DNA of 64,000 nucleotides from Sclerotiophoma versabilis. Lineage: Eukaryota > Ascomycota > Dothideomycetes > Pleosporales > Didymellaceae. Where the stretch lies: NCBI GenBank assembly GCA_012274445.1, contig JAAROD010000014.1, positions 1,171,001-1,235,000 on the forward strand, written 5' to 3'. The notes beneath the pieces are model-generated. The model saw only the letters and a list, made by a program, of their open reading frames with translations. It searched no databases and was not told the DNA's origin. Positions 45,697-56,800 of the stretch are shown here, piece by piece (within the stretch, counting starts at the first letter, position 1; every line of letters begins with the position of its first letter). The position numbers and the translations under genes were made by a program.

Positions 45697-47031
45697 ATGT
45701 CTGCCAACAACCGCAGCCTCAACAGACTCTCGGACATCACACCGCTGCGTTCGATCAAGCGTCCCCAGGTTGTACATCCTCTAGCACCGATCACCTATCC
45801 CAGCTCCGGTGCATATCAACACCTTCCGATCCGGACAACCATCGCCGGCGATCCGATGCTCATGCACCCAAACGCCAAAACCATTTTTCTTCGCAACCTG
45901 CCCTCCCACTGCTACACTCTCCCGTCCGTAACGCTGAACTTCACCATCGTGGAGATCCTGGCACTGTTGCCGAACTGGTTCAAGAACAAGTCCATATGCA
46001 CACGCTTCATGAACAACAACCTCACAGCACAAGTCCACTTCATGATTCTCGAAGAGCATCGTGATCTTAAAATCGCCAATGGGCACGAAAGGAAAAGAGC
46101 TCGAAAGACACTCACCGACGAATATCGCAAGACGATGCGCAAGGCAACCCCAGGCTGGACAAAGGCAAAACATACTACGCCATTTGATTGGGATTCTATT
46201 TTTCTGTCTGCGGATGGTTTTATTCCAGATGATGTGAGCTTCAATGGTTATCGTCGACCTCCGTCTGTTCCGTTTCGTGATTTAACGATCGGGGTGAAAA
46301 AGCTGCCAGAAGGGACCAACGCTGGCGACCTGACCCACGCACTAAAGTTCGCGTTGGAGAGCCCACAAGATTACATGTTTCCTGACGACCTGTCACATAT
46401 TCTGGAGCATGTTGGCCGCATCAAGGTCACAATAGCGCATACGGATCGTCCAATCATTCGTCGCTATATTGATCACAAGCGTATGGAGGAAGGGATGAAG
46501 AAGCCTCGTCTTGATCAAGACGTGGGCGAGCCTTTTTCCCGTATTCAGACGCATCAGGTGCCCCATGGACCGGCAGGAGTGCCCTTTCAGGAGGGCCAGA
46601 CACCTGCAGCACAAAAATATGTGCTAGCTCCGCATGCTGGAGTTTTGCCGCAGCAAAGATCTGTATACAGATTCCAAGCGCTTCCCTTGTTGCCACCACA
46701 AATTATGATACCCGATCCTAGTAAGCAAGCGGGGCACCAGTTACGTTCGGATGTAGTTGAATACTCTAGCGAAGACATGGAGGCCCTGCTAGGATTGCAC
46801 CTCGCTCCAGAGAGCGTCCAGTTTTCCATGCCACTGTCAAGCATGCTTTGCGCTCCTCATTATCTTTTGCGTGACTGCATTGAGGGAAATGTGGGTTTTG
46901 ACGGAAGCGCGCTCGCACGAGCTGCTCGCTTCGCGCAGCGGCTAGACCAAGTCGATACGGACTGGTACGTGGAGCACGTACCTTGGCTTGTTGAGCTGTT
47001 CGAAGCTGCTCAACTAGAAGCGGAACCTTGA
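45697..47031 (+). CDS. unknown protein with the shared two-block module, intact copy
   Basis: Predicted 444 residues, single exon, from ATG 45697 (MSANNRSL). The sequence just upstream is CA-rich leader-like, so I prefer this start to the in-frame ATG at 45547, which would add 50 residues of unlikely composition. Block A (FTIVEILALLPNWF ... TRFMNNNLTA) is at 45940-46068 and block B (PFRDLTIGVKKLPEG ... AGDLT) at 46270-46404, separated by 67 residues. A basic stretch (GHERKRARKTLTDEYRK) lies between the blocks. The C-terminal ~180 residues are mixed and end in an acidic helix. No membrane segments or signal peptide. The function is unknown. The gene lies 1.4 kb downstream of the decayed paralogue on the same strand. 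Confidence 0.8.
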   Translation: MSANNRSLNRLSDITPLRSIKRPQVVHPLAPITYPSSGAYQHLPIRTTIAGDPMLMHPNAKTIFLRNLPSHCYTLPSVTLNFTIVEILALLPNWFKNKSICTRFMNNNLTAQVHFMILEEHRDLKIANGHERKRARKTLTDEYRKTMRKATPGWTKAKHTTPFDWDSIFLSADGFIPDDVSFNGYRRPPSVPFRDLTIGVKKLPEGTNAGDLTHALKFALESPQDYMFPDDLSHILEHVGRIKVTIAHTDRPIIRRYIDHKRMEEGMKKPRLDQDVGEPFSRIQTHQVPHGPAGVPFQEGQTPAAQKYVLAPHAGVLPQQRSVYRFQALPLLPPQIMIPDPSKQAGHQLRSDVVEYSSEDMEALLGLHLAPESVQFSMPLSSMLCAPHYLLRDCIEGNVGFDGSALARAARFAQRLDQVDTDWYVEHVPWLVELFEAAQLEAEP

Positions 47032-47834
47032 ATGTTGTGTCGTTTCCGGTTCTGGTAAAGCTGGGGATATTTGGTCGTGCTATAGGGCCGCAATCACTCA
47101 CTATGCTAGTCTTCGAGCCCAAGGCTCGGCTGGTCTTGCAAATAGGTATGGGAGGCTGTAATCACTGCATCCGTTCATTGTTCCGTAGCGCGCCGGTGGG
47201 ATCTTATGAGATGATCTTGGCACCATCCCAAATCATGACTGCTCTGTGGACTTTTTGAATGGCCGTTAGGTCATTTTGAGCTATATTGGCAGCACAGACT
47301 ACCTAACAACATACACGATCTTCAAGTGTGAAAGCCTCCACATGCTCATGGGGACCATCATCAACTGGCAGGCTTAAAATTATCATGAGCTTGTTTTACA
47401 AAAGTAGTCTAAATGCCTATAGAACAATGCTCTTCGACACATCCTCTAATACGCCTCCTAACGTACCTCAGACCGTACTCCGTACCTTTACTGACCTTGA
47501 ACTAACCTACTTACAGAGGCTAAAAATTAGTCTTGACATTGTATACGTTACAAACATTACCACAGTACCTCATTTACACACATCAAGCCACAATGGCTGC
47601 TCATCAACTCTCTCACTAACACCTTGCCATCAGGTACCGTACTGGGTTTAAAAGGGGGGGCGAGGGGGGGGGGGGGGGGGTGCGGTTACCGTACATTTCG
47701 CCAACCTGCTATCATTACAATGTTGATGGTGCAAGTGCAGCATAAATTTTGGCATCGTCTGTAACGATAGTTGTCTTCAGGGCTTTGTCCCCATTCTGGC
47801 TGGCCGTTATCGGCGGCTCGAGCCGGCTGTGAGC
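47032..47834. other. intergenic region with a G-tract
   Basis: About 800 bp between convergent genes, holding the poly-G run listed next and no supported gene. Confidence 0.45.
47654..47680 (+). repeat. poly-G tract
   Basis: A run of 7 G, then CGA, then 17 G. It is long enough to form intramolecular G-quadruplex structures. The exact length may be unreliable if the assembly is from reads with homopolymer errors. Confidence 0.9.
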
Positions 47835-48885
47835 TTATGATCCTGACGTGGAGCCCTGCAGCTGCATCATGGCAGGTAACACATCGGTGGCGTATTGGTC
47901 CCCCAAAATGTCTCGGAAATAAGAGTGGTCGAAAGATTCAAGCAAGCGTAGAGCAGCGTTGGCTCGTAGCTTCCAGTATCTGTGCTCCACACTATTGATC
48001 TCCTTTGGTTCCAGATCAACAAACCGCTTGAAGTAGTTTTGCAAAACGCTCTCAAATAAGGAGCTGTATGTGACATCTGTGAGCGGAATGCCATACATGA
48101 GCATTAACCCAATCAACTCCTGCAGAAAGGGAACGTAGATGGTATGGATATCCATAACAAGAGCATTTTGCATCTCAGATTGAAGCTGGGCGAGCATTAA
48201 ACCAATCGGCTTGTGGAGGCCCGCTCCATAGAAGTGCTTTGTAAATAAGCCGAGCGCAGCCGAAGAATGCTTTGCCAGCGGTCGGGGCTCAAGATTGTCT
48301 CCAAGAATCTTTTCGTCAAAAGCGGCTAGTTGGGGGTCGATGGTCTCGTACTTACGCATGTCGATAGAGACCGTGCCAAGCTGTTGTGCGACATTATGAA
48401 GTAAGTCGTCTTTCACTCCACGCGGAACTTCGTGAGCTGGCGCCTCGAGAACACAGTTTGTGAAGGCTACTGCATAAGTGAGGTTCAATTTCATGAGCCT
48501 TAAAATCTCTGGGAATAGAAGTTGGAAGCCTGTCGTGCTGGGCGAGTATTCGAGCTTGAGAAGAGATCGTAGTATCAGGATGTCGTCGTGGTATAGGTCT
48601 GAGGCAGCTGAAAGTCTATCACGCACTTGCTCCAACATCCACTTGTGCACCTCGTCGGAAGTTTCGTGCCTTTGAAGTAGTTGTGAGCCAACGCTGCTAA
48701 ACGCAGCTTGTCCAGATTTGATGAATTGGCTTATCGTCGAGTGGCTGCGGATCATTCTAAGTCTTCACAGAGTCAGTAAGGGCAGGTAAAAAAGAGTGCG
48801 CTACGTACGGCGTCTGTTCAAATTCATGTTTGATGCCAGTTTTGGCCTCCTGTGCCCGCTCTTCTTCGTCGCAAGTGGATTGCAT
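47835..48885 (-). CDS. hypothetical helical protein, two exons
   Basis: Exons 48885-48809 and 48756-47835, joined by a 52-nt intron (donor gtacgt, branch-like ctgac, acceptor tag), give 332 residues. I do not recognise the family. The sequence is helix-rich throughout, with an early segment TISQFIKSGQAAFSSVGSQL, a middle segment LRSLLKLEYSPSTTGFQLLF and a C-terminal stretch with LRANAALRLLESFDHSYF, and no membrane helix or signal peptide. Coding-like sequence continues upstream in frame of the chosen ATG (for example CNRLRQVNRLRRHRDRAGN and EKWYILILERGRRDAG, up to about 49010). A further 5' exon ending in a basic segment is therefore likely, and the start given is a minimum. A regulatory protein is possible from the basic N-terminus, but this is only a guess. 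Confidence 0.6.
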
Positions 48886-50067
48886 AGTGTTACCGGCTCG
48901 GTCTCTATGCCGCCGCAATCGGTTCACTTGCCTTAAACGATTGCAGTAGGTTTGAGGCTCGATCAACCCTGCGTCTCTACGACCACGTTCCAGTATCAGA
49001 ATGTACCACTTTTCTTGTATTGTGAATTAATTAGGTGGAGAGCTGAATGTTTCGTTTCGAAATACTCCTTGGAGGAAAAACGTAATTAGCAATAGTTGGA
49101 AAGGACAAGGGCCTGATGCCGACCCACTGCCAGAATTAGCGCTATAGCCAAAATCCTTCAGGACATGCACACGTATCATAACCGGTGGTAGAGCGCTGGC
49201 AGGGCATCATGCAGGATCGCCAAGCATCCTTTGTCCTTATTGTGGCGAACTGCGCATATGTTGTTCCACTTTCCAATGTCCTCTTTGCGTATGTGTGTAC
49301 ACTGCATCCTGCGGGATGTTCAATGCGGTGCTTTCTGACAAGACAAGAGAGTACGATAGCTCTCTGAAGTTACCAGTTGATCTTTGTGCATTTCACATGC
49401 AAGCATTTAGCCGAACCTCGCTTGCGAGACGAAGTCCTTTCCCGACAATGGCAAGGCGACAGGACTTGCAGCCTCGGATGCTGTGTCTCGTCGACGGTAC
49501 GCAAGTTCGAAATCCGGTTCCATATCCTGAAACCCACACAGAATAGCCAGAGGGTATGGAAGCCCTAATGGATCAACTCCAATGTCGCTACGATCTTAAG
49601 AAACCCGACAATGTATCATGGGCAGCGGTTTTCTGGGCCAAATCAACGAGAAAATTTCCAGCCAAGATAAGTCGGCAAACCCCGGAAACGTATGCCGTAG
49701 CCAATGAGCTGGTTGCATGTGGTTAGCCGACACTCAGTGAGAGGATGCAAGCCTTGAATGAAGCGTGGCACCGTGGTATAGTAGCGCAAAGGTCTGGTTC
49801 CGTGGGGACCGAGAAAACTTGACGTCAACACGTGGGCTGATGAAGAGGCTTAAGAAGACCAGGAAGCAAGGCTCATCCCTAGCTAAAGCTACATGATTCC
49901 CACTCTTAACCCTATAACAGTTGATCAAAACATTAACGACTAGCCAAATTGGTAAAGCATAGCATTTAGTAGATTACCGCTAGAGAGTACATGGGATTGG
50001 CAGGACTAGATTCAGAGTTCCAACGACCAATCATCGCAAGATAGTCTTGTGTAGCTTTCGACCGACA
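48886..50067. other. intergenic; left part probably more 5' coding sequence
   Basis: The first ~125 bp probably belong to an upstream exon of the preceding gene. The rest shows nothing that I can support. Confidence 0.4.
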
Positions 50068-51165
50068 TCAAACACTCCACACTATCTCAGCGTCTCTCTC
50101 CCAAGTCCTCCACTCATCTGTCTTTCTTTTGCAGTCCATCAATTGAACAAGACTTGTCCGTATTTGCATTCTCTCCCAGAACGCTCCGCCTTGCTCTCTT
50201 TTGCCTATTTTGTCTCCCCACGTCGCCAGCCAAGCCCCAGTCTTGGCACCTTCGTCCGTACTTACCGCAACCCACTTCTCGGTCATCTTTAGCACAGCGA
50301 ACAATGGATTCGTCTGCCAGGTGACGTCGAACTTTGCAAAGATAGGCGTCGACGTGAAGCCGGGCGTAAATGCATGGGCTGTTCGGCGTGCGGTCTCACA
50401 ATTGGCGGACTGGGACTGAGCGTCGAAGTGTTGCTGCAGAAGTGCAGCGAAAAGGACTTGCTGCGCTTTGCTCAGGCCATACGCTGGAGCGCTGCTCACT
50501 ACCTCGATGCCCAACATCGCTTTGCCTTTAGCGATTATTCGTGCAATGATGCCCGCTGCTGAGGGCTTCAAATTGCCTAAGGTTTTCTTATGAAGGTAGT
50601 GAGCTGTTGCTGAGTAACTGCCTGTCGAGCTAGTCATCACGACCCTCGCAGTTGGGCTGAGGCAGGATTCGAGAAGATACGTCATCAAAAAGCTGCCTAA
50701 GAAGTTTGTTGTGTAAATGATATCTAGGCCTCCCTCCGTCTTGGGTGAGGCTCCTGTAGGCGGTGCCGCGATGCCAGCGTTGTGCACCAGTATATCGATC
50801 TTTGTTCCTTCTTGTTTCCACTTCTCGCAGAAGGCACGTACGCTGGGTAGGTCGCCAACATCGAGAATGCGACAAGCAACTTTTGTTTTACTCTTGTCGT
50901 TGCATTGAGCGATGACCAGATCGACAGCTGCTGCCCCACGATCAGCATTGCGGCAGGCGAGGTGGACATCAGCGCCCTGCTTTGCGAGTGCAACTGCGAT
51001 TGAGAATTCGATGCCACTGTTTGACCCAGTAACGATAGCTACCTGGCTTGTAAGATCGCGCGTCGGTACATCTTGAGGTTTGTATAGGCGCGCGAAAGCT
51101 AGGCTAAGGAGCGACTTGGCAAGGGAGGTGTAGAAAGACCACATTTCACCCAGAGAAGGCATCAT
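50068..51165 (-). CDS. short-chain dehydrogenase/reductase (retinol dehydrogenase-like)
   Basis: Predicted 365 residues, single exon, first of two adjacent ATGs at 51165. A short hydrophobic N-terminus (FYTSLAKSLLSLAFARL) may anchor it to a membrane. The Rossmann region is AIVTGSNSGIEFSIAVALA, the NAG motif is in ILVHNAGIAAP, Ser is in VVMTSSTGSY and the catalytic Tyr-X3-Lys is in AYGLSKAQ. The layout is that of fungal retinol-dehydrogenase-like SDRs, which reduce or oxidise lipophilic carbonyls or alcohols with NADP(H). Oddity: the cofactor motif is normally TGxxxGIG, but the third Gly is Glu here (codon GAA), which could weaken cofactor binding. The C-terminal ~80 residues are longer than the core fold needs. 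Confidence 0.88.
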   Translation of the reverse strand: MMPSLGEMWSFYTSLAKSLLSLAFARLYKPQDVPTRDLTSQVAIVTGSNSGIEFSIAVALAKQGADVHLACRNADRGAAAVDLVIAQCNDKSKTKVACRILDVGDLPSVRAFCEKWKQEGTKIDILVHNAGIAAPPTGASPKTEGGLDIIYTTNFLGSFLMTYLLESCLSPTARVVMTSSTGSYSATAHYLHKKTLGNLKPSAAGIIARIIAKGKAMLGIEVVSSAPAYGLSKAQQVLFAALLQQHFDAQSQSANCETARRTAHAFTPGFTSTPIFAKFDVTWQTNPLFAVLKMTEKWVAVSTDEGAKTGAWLATWGDKIGKREQGGAFWERMQIRTSLVQLMDCKRKTDEWRTWERDAEIVWSV

Positions 51166-52338
51166 AGAGGCGTCCCGGCAACAGGATAGGTATCTGTAGC
51201 TTGAGACGATCAGTGGGTTTATGACGAGTTTGCAGTTTGCACTTCTCGGTGGTCAAGTCTTACGTCAAAGGGTACATACGTCATTACGTCAAGTTGCCCC
51301 GTTACGTCCGTGCGCTGACACTGTCAACTACACCTGTCCGGTTTACATGCTTTACTGCATGAAGACATGAAAAACTAGCCCAGGTAATTCTGAAATCGCA
51401 TTGAGCGTAGACACTGGCTGATCTGCGACTAGATACAGCTCACCTCATTTGCACGCGTTTCTTCGGGGGTAATTTCGTCTACCTATCTCTCGGAATTAAC
51501 CTCCCACAACCGTGCTAAGCATCCTGTACTACCAAGAAAACATAACTTGACGCAATCTAGGATAAAATATTTCGTGCTCAGATCAGTAGTTAGCAGCATT
51601 GCGTCTAGAGGAATATCTGTCGATGCGGTTTCTCTCAGCGCAAACCACCTTCACTCAAGTGCTTGATGTACAAGATAGTGCTCAAATGAGAGATACTATG
51701 GCTGAAGTTCGTCCGCCCTAGCTCTACGGCCTGTAGATGCACAAGGACACACAGGATAGGACATCTATGTTTTGACCGCTACAGGTGGTTAGAGAGCGGT
51801 TGAATAAGTGAACAGAAAAGGTCGAAGTATGCCTTGCCTCGCTTTGTAAAAATATATGATGGTTCTGCCAATTCATGACCTCTAATTTTCAGTGCAAGCA
51901 GTACTTCCCCTTTCAGAGGATAAAGGCGTCGATGTCAAGCCATCCGACACTGAGATTGACTGACCATTCAGCGTCACATGGACTAGACCCTACACTTACA
52001 AGTGAATCCATTCATCGAGGCTGGAGCGGCCTGGGCCAGCAGCATGGTCTGCCCTTTGATCATTGGAGGACGTCTCGTAGGTGTAAGTCACGCAAGTCCT
52101 TTCAGAAGATATATAAGTCCAAGTAGAAGTTATCTCGGTATAGGAATTCTACTTACCATCATATCAAAGGCTGCCAACATAAGTGGTTTTAGGTTTTTGA
52201 CCGTTGCGTGGTTCGTTGCTTGATGTCGGCTGAATAGTTTTGGGAACGCAAGCGTCACTTTGACGCCACGAGTCCAGCACTAGGCACGTATTCACACCTC
52301 GAATAGGCTCTCTACCTCAGTAGGTATTATAATGCGCA

Positions 52339-52905
52339 TTAACACGGCGAAGATCGTAACATGAACAAAGAAGGACTGTGGACACAGATTATAAAATAGG
52401 GAAAGTCGTTTTGCCCTTTGAATCCTGTACATACAAGCTCCGCCGAGAGTGCTGAGGATGCCAAGGAATGGCTGACGGTGTAGAGAATGCCGATTTCAAT
52501 CACTGAGAGCTCCGAGTGCGTCTCATCATGGAGACGGTCGAAATTTCTGGATGGAAGAACAGAGTGAAGCCTGCAAACAGCTAGTTCAGAGGACAGCATG
52601 ACTTCGACCATAGTCGACTCGGGGTGTGGTGTTGACCGTGAGATGTATCTGACGAGCGCTGGAACGATGAGTGATGATCACTTGCGTATGGCTTGGATAT
52701 GTTCCCTGTATTGATATGATGCCAGTACTTCGCTGTTATCGACCAACGGCAGCAACGCACTCATGATAACATATTTACATTCGGCCAGATAGTCAACGTG
52801 ATGGGAGTTGACATCGGCAATATGTTCTTGCAGCACAGTGTTTTCAGAGAGCACAGTGTTATCAACACTACCAGCTCGCCGCAGATCAATAGAAATCCTC
52901 GCCAC
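52339..52905 (-). pseudogene. broken open frame, possible gene remnant
   Basis: Two frames of 75 and 90 codons lie in the same register and are separated by a TGA at 52680-52678 plus 22 open codons, giving 189 codons with one stop. No homology is recognised and there is no good start codon. It could be chance. Confidence 0.2.
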
Positions 52906-53330
52906 AGATCATGACTGCGGACAGTCGCTATTCAATGACCATATTCTGGAAACTTATGAGAAGACGCCTATCAGATCCGTGTTGGTTCCCACCGGAATTT
53001 TCACCTCCCTTGATTCCGACCATCGAAAGATGCATGGTCTGCAGAGGGGGGAACTATAAGATACTAAGTATTAAGTTCTGGGAGTTGGTTAATCTAACAT
53101 TGTGATCGTAGTAGGTACGGTGAGTGTTGCTGAAGGAAGTACGATGTCTGACCACCAGATGAGTTGGTCGCAAGTGCAAATGGTGAAGTAAGCTTGGGAG
53201 AGAATAGAGACGCATCTGAAATCGATGACCTGCTCTACTCGTGATCAGTGCGAGCGATATGTTTGTGTTAGGATGCGTTGATGGACTGTCAAAAAGAGCA
53301 AATGAAGCAAAAGCGTCGCAAAAATAGACC

Positions 53331-53335
53331 AAAAA
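53331..53335 (-). terminator. RNA polymerase III T-run
   Basis: Five T on the minus strand, 3 nt past the 3' end of the tRNA, the usual Pol III stop signal. Confidence 0.65.
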
Positions 53336-53338
53336 GTC

Positions 53339-53410
53339 TAGCTGAGACTGGTTTCGATCCAGTGTCCTCCGGGTTATGAGCCCGGCGCGCTTCCGCTGCG
53401 CCACTCAGCT
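53339..53410 (-). tRNA. initiator tRNA-Met (CAU)
   Basis: A 72-nt intronless cloverleaf. Acceptor stem AGCTGAG/CTCAGCT is fully paired, with A73. The anticodon stem CCGGG/CCCGG holds the loop CTCATAA, giving anticodon CAU. Features of the eukaryotic initiator are present: the A1-U72 end pair, and ATCGAAA in the T-loop in place of TTCGAAT, so position 54 is A rather than T. The D-arm TGGCGCAGCGGAAGCGCG matches the A-box of fungal initiators. It is therefore the translation-start tRNA rather than the elongator. Confidence 0.95.
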
Positions 53411-53883
53411 CTTATTGAGACTGTGAGGTTTTCTTCATTTTACTTGGATATATAGAGATTTCTAATAACCGATCTCGCTCGCATCTCTTAGTCGAGCTCA
53501 TCACATCCCTGCGCGAGTGTCGCTCGGTGGCCTTCGTGAGTTGCCGTGCGGCAGTTTCTTCACCCCCGATTTCTCCGTTCAAGTCGCTGCTTGCTTGTGC
53601 ATCTAGGAGGACTTGTGTTGAAAACTTGAGGAACTCATTCAGCTGAGGGAAATGGAAGGAATATTGTTCATCTAGTCCACCAACGGAGATAAACAGGTGA
53701 TGAAGAAGTGGGACACTGTTTGTTTTGCGCAATGGTTGGAGTTGCGGCCTCTTATGAAGGCCGCTAGTGTCATCGCAAAAGCGCGCTAAAACGCGTTAAC
53801 GCGCCGAACCTCCAACACGCGCATCCAGACTTGCTCACTCGATATCGCCATATGGTGCTTTAGCATACTATACCCATGATTCG
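53411..53883. other. intergenic between tRNA and Ctf18 gene
   Basis: A 106-codon minus-strand frame is present but lacks an early ATG and any known domain. The right part is the Ctf18 promoter and contains several CGCG/GCGC steps (for example aaaacgcgttaacgcg near 53790), possibly cell-cycle MCB-type elements. Confidence 0.35.
53790..53805 (+). promoter_or_regulatory. ACGCGT-type element upstream of the Ctf18 gene
   Basis: AAACGCGT and TAACGCG lie about 85-95 bp before the start codon. ACGCGT is the MluI cell-cycle box bound by MBF, which drives S-phase genes in yeasts. The location before a replication gene makes this plausible. The regulation is inference. Confidence 0.4.
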
Positions 53884-56800
53884 ATGAGTAGCTATTCTGT
53901 TGGCATTCCGACTTCCTTCGATCCTGCCCTCCTCTACTCCGAATACGACCATCTGCAAGACGTCCCTGGCTCTATCTCGCACTCGGACGACCTCGAAGCG
54001 TTACAGGCGTGCACTGCAGAAGACAAAATCAAGAAGAACAAAGACGGCATAGTAATACAACACCGTGCCTGGAACCTGGCGGAAATCTTCAGAAGTGAAG
54101 GGGACCACAGCTCTGGTACTGCACGCGGAACGAGGCGGCGCGATCATCGGTACTGATATCCTCAGACACACCCTTGAAACACCAGACACAGCTCCCTGTC
54201 CAGCGCATACCCACGACCAAGTCAACCGACGAACTGTCTCTAGCATCCTCGCCTCCAACCTTCGTCATGCCGCTCATATCCTCGCCAATCGCATACCCGC
54301 CGAGCTCGTCAATGCCACAGACCACGACACCTAAGAAGAGAAAGCGTTCACTCGATGCGCGCAGTCCTTTGAAGGATGTGCCGAACAACCAGATCACACG
54401 CAGAGTTGGTGCTTTCCTGGATGACTCCGATGATGAGGACGACATCGCCGCGCTGAAGGAGCACTCGATGAAGAGGATAGCAATCAACAGCATCAAAGAG
54501 CTGCCTACAGCGCCAGAGGAGCTAGCAGAATACACACCACCTGCAAGCCAGGATACAATCGCGGACGCGGAGGATGTTCCTGTCGAAGCGCTTGACGAAT
54601 ACTTTGAGTCGCATCCACAGACAAAGTGCTTGCCACTGCATAGCGCCCCTACGTCTGCACAGCTTGTGTGCGGCACAGTAGCACGGAACGCAGCAGGCAA
54701 AGCGATCTATATATCCAAGAAGGCAAAGAAGGAGGCAGTGTCTTTCGAAGAGCTCATTGCAGCAAGGTCAGAGACCGTAGAGGGGAAAGCGAGGACAAGC
54801 TACTACGGCATCGATATACACTCGCTGATAGACGAGGCAAATGCAGAAGACGTAGCAAAAGCTGCCAACCGAGCGCAAGCATTTGAAAACCTAACCCATC
54901 AGTCAACCGAGCAACCAGTCAGCAAGAATGGCAAGAGCAGTCGCACGCTCATGTGGACTGAAAAATACAGGGCAAAGAAGTTCACAGATCTGGTTGGAGA
55001 TGAGCGAACACATCGATCGGTCTTACGGTGGCTAAAAGGCTGGGACCCCATTGTCTTCCCTGGCTCTGCCAAGGCAAAGCCAAAGAGCACAAAGAGAGAT
55101 TTTGGGGAAGAAGAGCAGAGACATTGCAAGATTCTCCTCTTGACAGGTCCACCAGGACTGGGCAAGACCACATTGGCCCACGTTTGCGCGCGACAAGCTG
55201 GGTATGAGGTTCAAGAAATAAATGCGTCAGATGAGCGCAGTCGAGATGTTGTCAAAGGGCGCATTCGAGACATGGTTGGGACTGAAAACGTGCGCGGAAT
55301 CAGCTCAAACACGGCAAATGGCAAAGTTCGTAAGGCTGGCAAGCCTGTCTGCGTAGTGGTCGATGAGGTCGACGGTGTTGTAAGTGGAAGCAACAGCAGT
55401 GGTAGCGGAGAAGGCGGCTTTATCAAGGCTCTCATTGATTTGATCAATCTGGACGAGAGGAACTCAAAGATGATTGGTCAGCAGTCATCGAAAATGGGTA
55501 CGAAAAGGACGAAGGCCGACAAGTTTCGTCTACTAAGGCCACTCATCCTGATCTGTAACGACCTGTACCACCCTTCGCTACGACCGTTGCGGCAGTCGTC
55601 ATTCGCCGAGATCGTGCGCATTCGCCAGCCAGCCTTGAACATGGTCGTCACACGCATGCAAGATATCTTCAGCAAAGAGGGCTTTCAGTGTGATTCTGAT
55701 GGTGTGCGTCGACTCTGTGAAGCTACATGGGGTGTCGGTACGAAGAAGGAAGGGGGCACAGGCAGCGGTACCGGCGAAGGCGACATTCGTGGGGTTATGG
55801 TCATGGCCGAATGGGTAGCAGGGAGGCTGAAGTCTTCGCACGATCATAGGTCGACGGATAGACCGCATTTGACGAAAAAGTGGGTTGAAGACAACATCAC
55901 AAATGAACTGAAGCATGGCGGCGGGGCTGCTCGCAGCCTGGGTCGTGGAGGCGTGAGAGATTTGGTCGATCGAATTTTCAAGGAGGGAGCTGGGTTCCCC
56001 AAGCAAGCCGAGACAACGGACATGCGGACGACAGCTGCTCGAGCAAAGACTGGCGTTGTTGGTGTTGCTGAAGCAGCGAAGCGTCGAGCAATGGACCGTC
56101 TTAGGGAGATGGTCGACACGAGCGGGGACTGTGACCGCATCGTTACTGGTAAGCACATTGCCTCGTTCATGAGACTTGCTCTGACGTCTGCTAGATTGTT
56201 TCACTGCCTACCCGGAAAAGCCTTTTCAAGACGACACTCTTCTCAGCAAACCCAACGCCGCCTATGAATGGCTCCACTTCCATGATACACTCTCTTCCAC
56301 CATCCACGGCTCACAAGAATGGGAACTCTTCCCCTATCTCTCTCAGTCTGTCCTCGCGTTCCATGACCTCTTCGCCTCCCCACGACGCGAAGCCTCAAAC
56401 CCTTCAACGGACCCCGATGCACAGTCCCTTCCTTTCTCAGGCGCAGGTGCGAATTTCGCAGCAGCCGAACAACACAAAGCTAGCCGAGCACAGCTTATGG
56501 GCTTACAGTCGTCGCTGAGTCTTCCTCTGACTAGACTGTTCAGAAATCTCGAGGAGATGGCCACAGAACTCATACCCTACACGCTACGCATGTTATCACC
56601 CGATGTCAAACCTGTGATTGTCAATACCGGACCTGCAGGCTCGAAGTCGAACGCCACAGCTGCAGTGCGCAAGTCCTCCGAGAAGGCGCTCGTTAGGAAA
56701 GCTGTTGAAGCTATGGCCGCGACAGGAGTGCGTTTTGAGCGCAGCAAAGTCGAGGTGGAGGATGTAATGAACCGCAGCGGCGGCTTCATCTTCCGCATGG

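Larger units (their letters stand above)
51166..53338. other. 2.2-kb gene-poor region
   Basis: Apart from the broken minus-strand frame at 52339-52905 I see nothing that looks coding. Confidence 0.4.

Noticed and set aside
49741..49810. tRNA-like string containing a GTGGTATAGTAG D-arm resemblance
   Set aside because: No matching acceptor stem or T-arm could be folded.
53412..53732. 106-codon minus-strand frame beside the tRNA
   Set aside because: No early ATG, no domain, and it occupies the promoter side of the Ctf18 gene.
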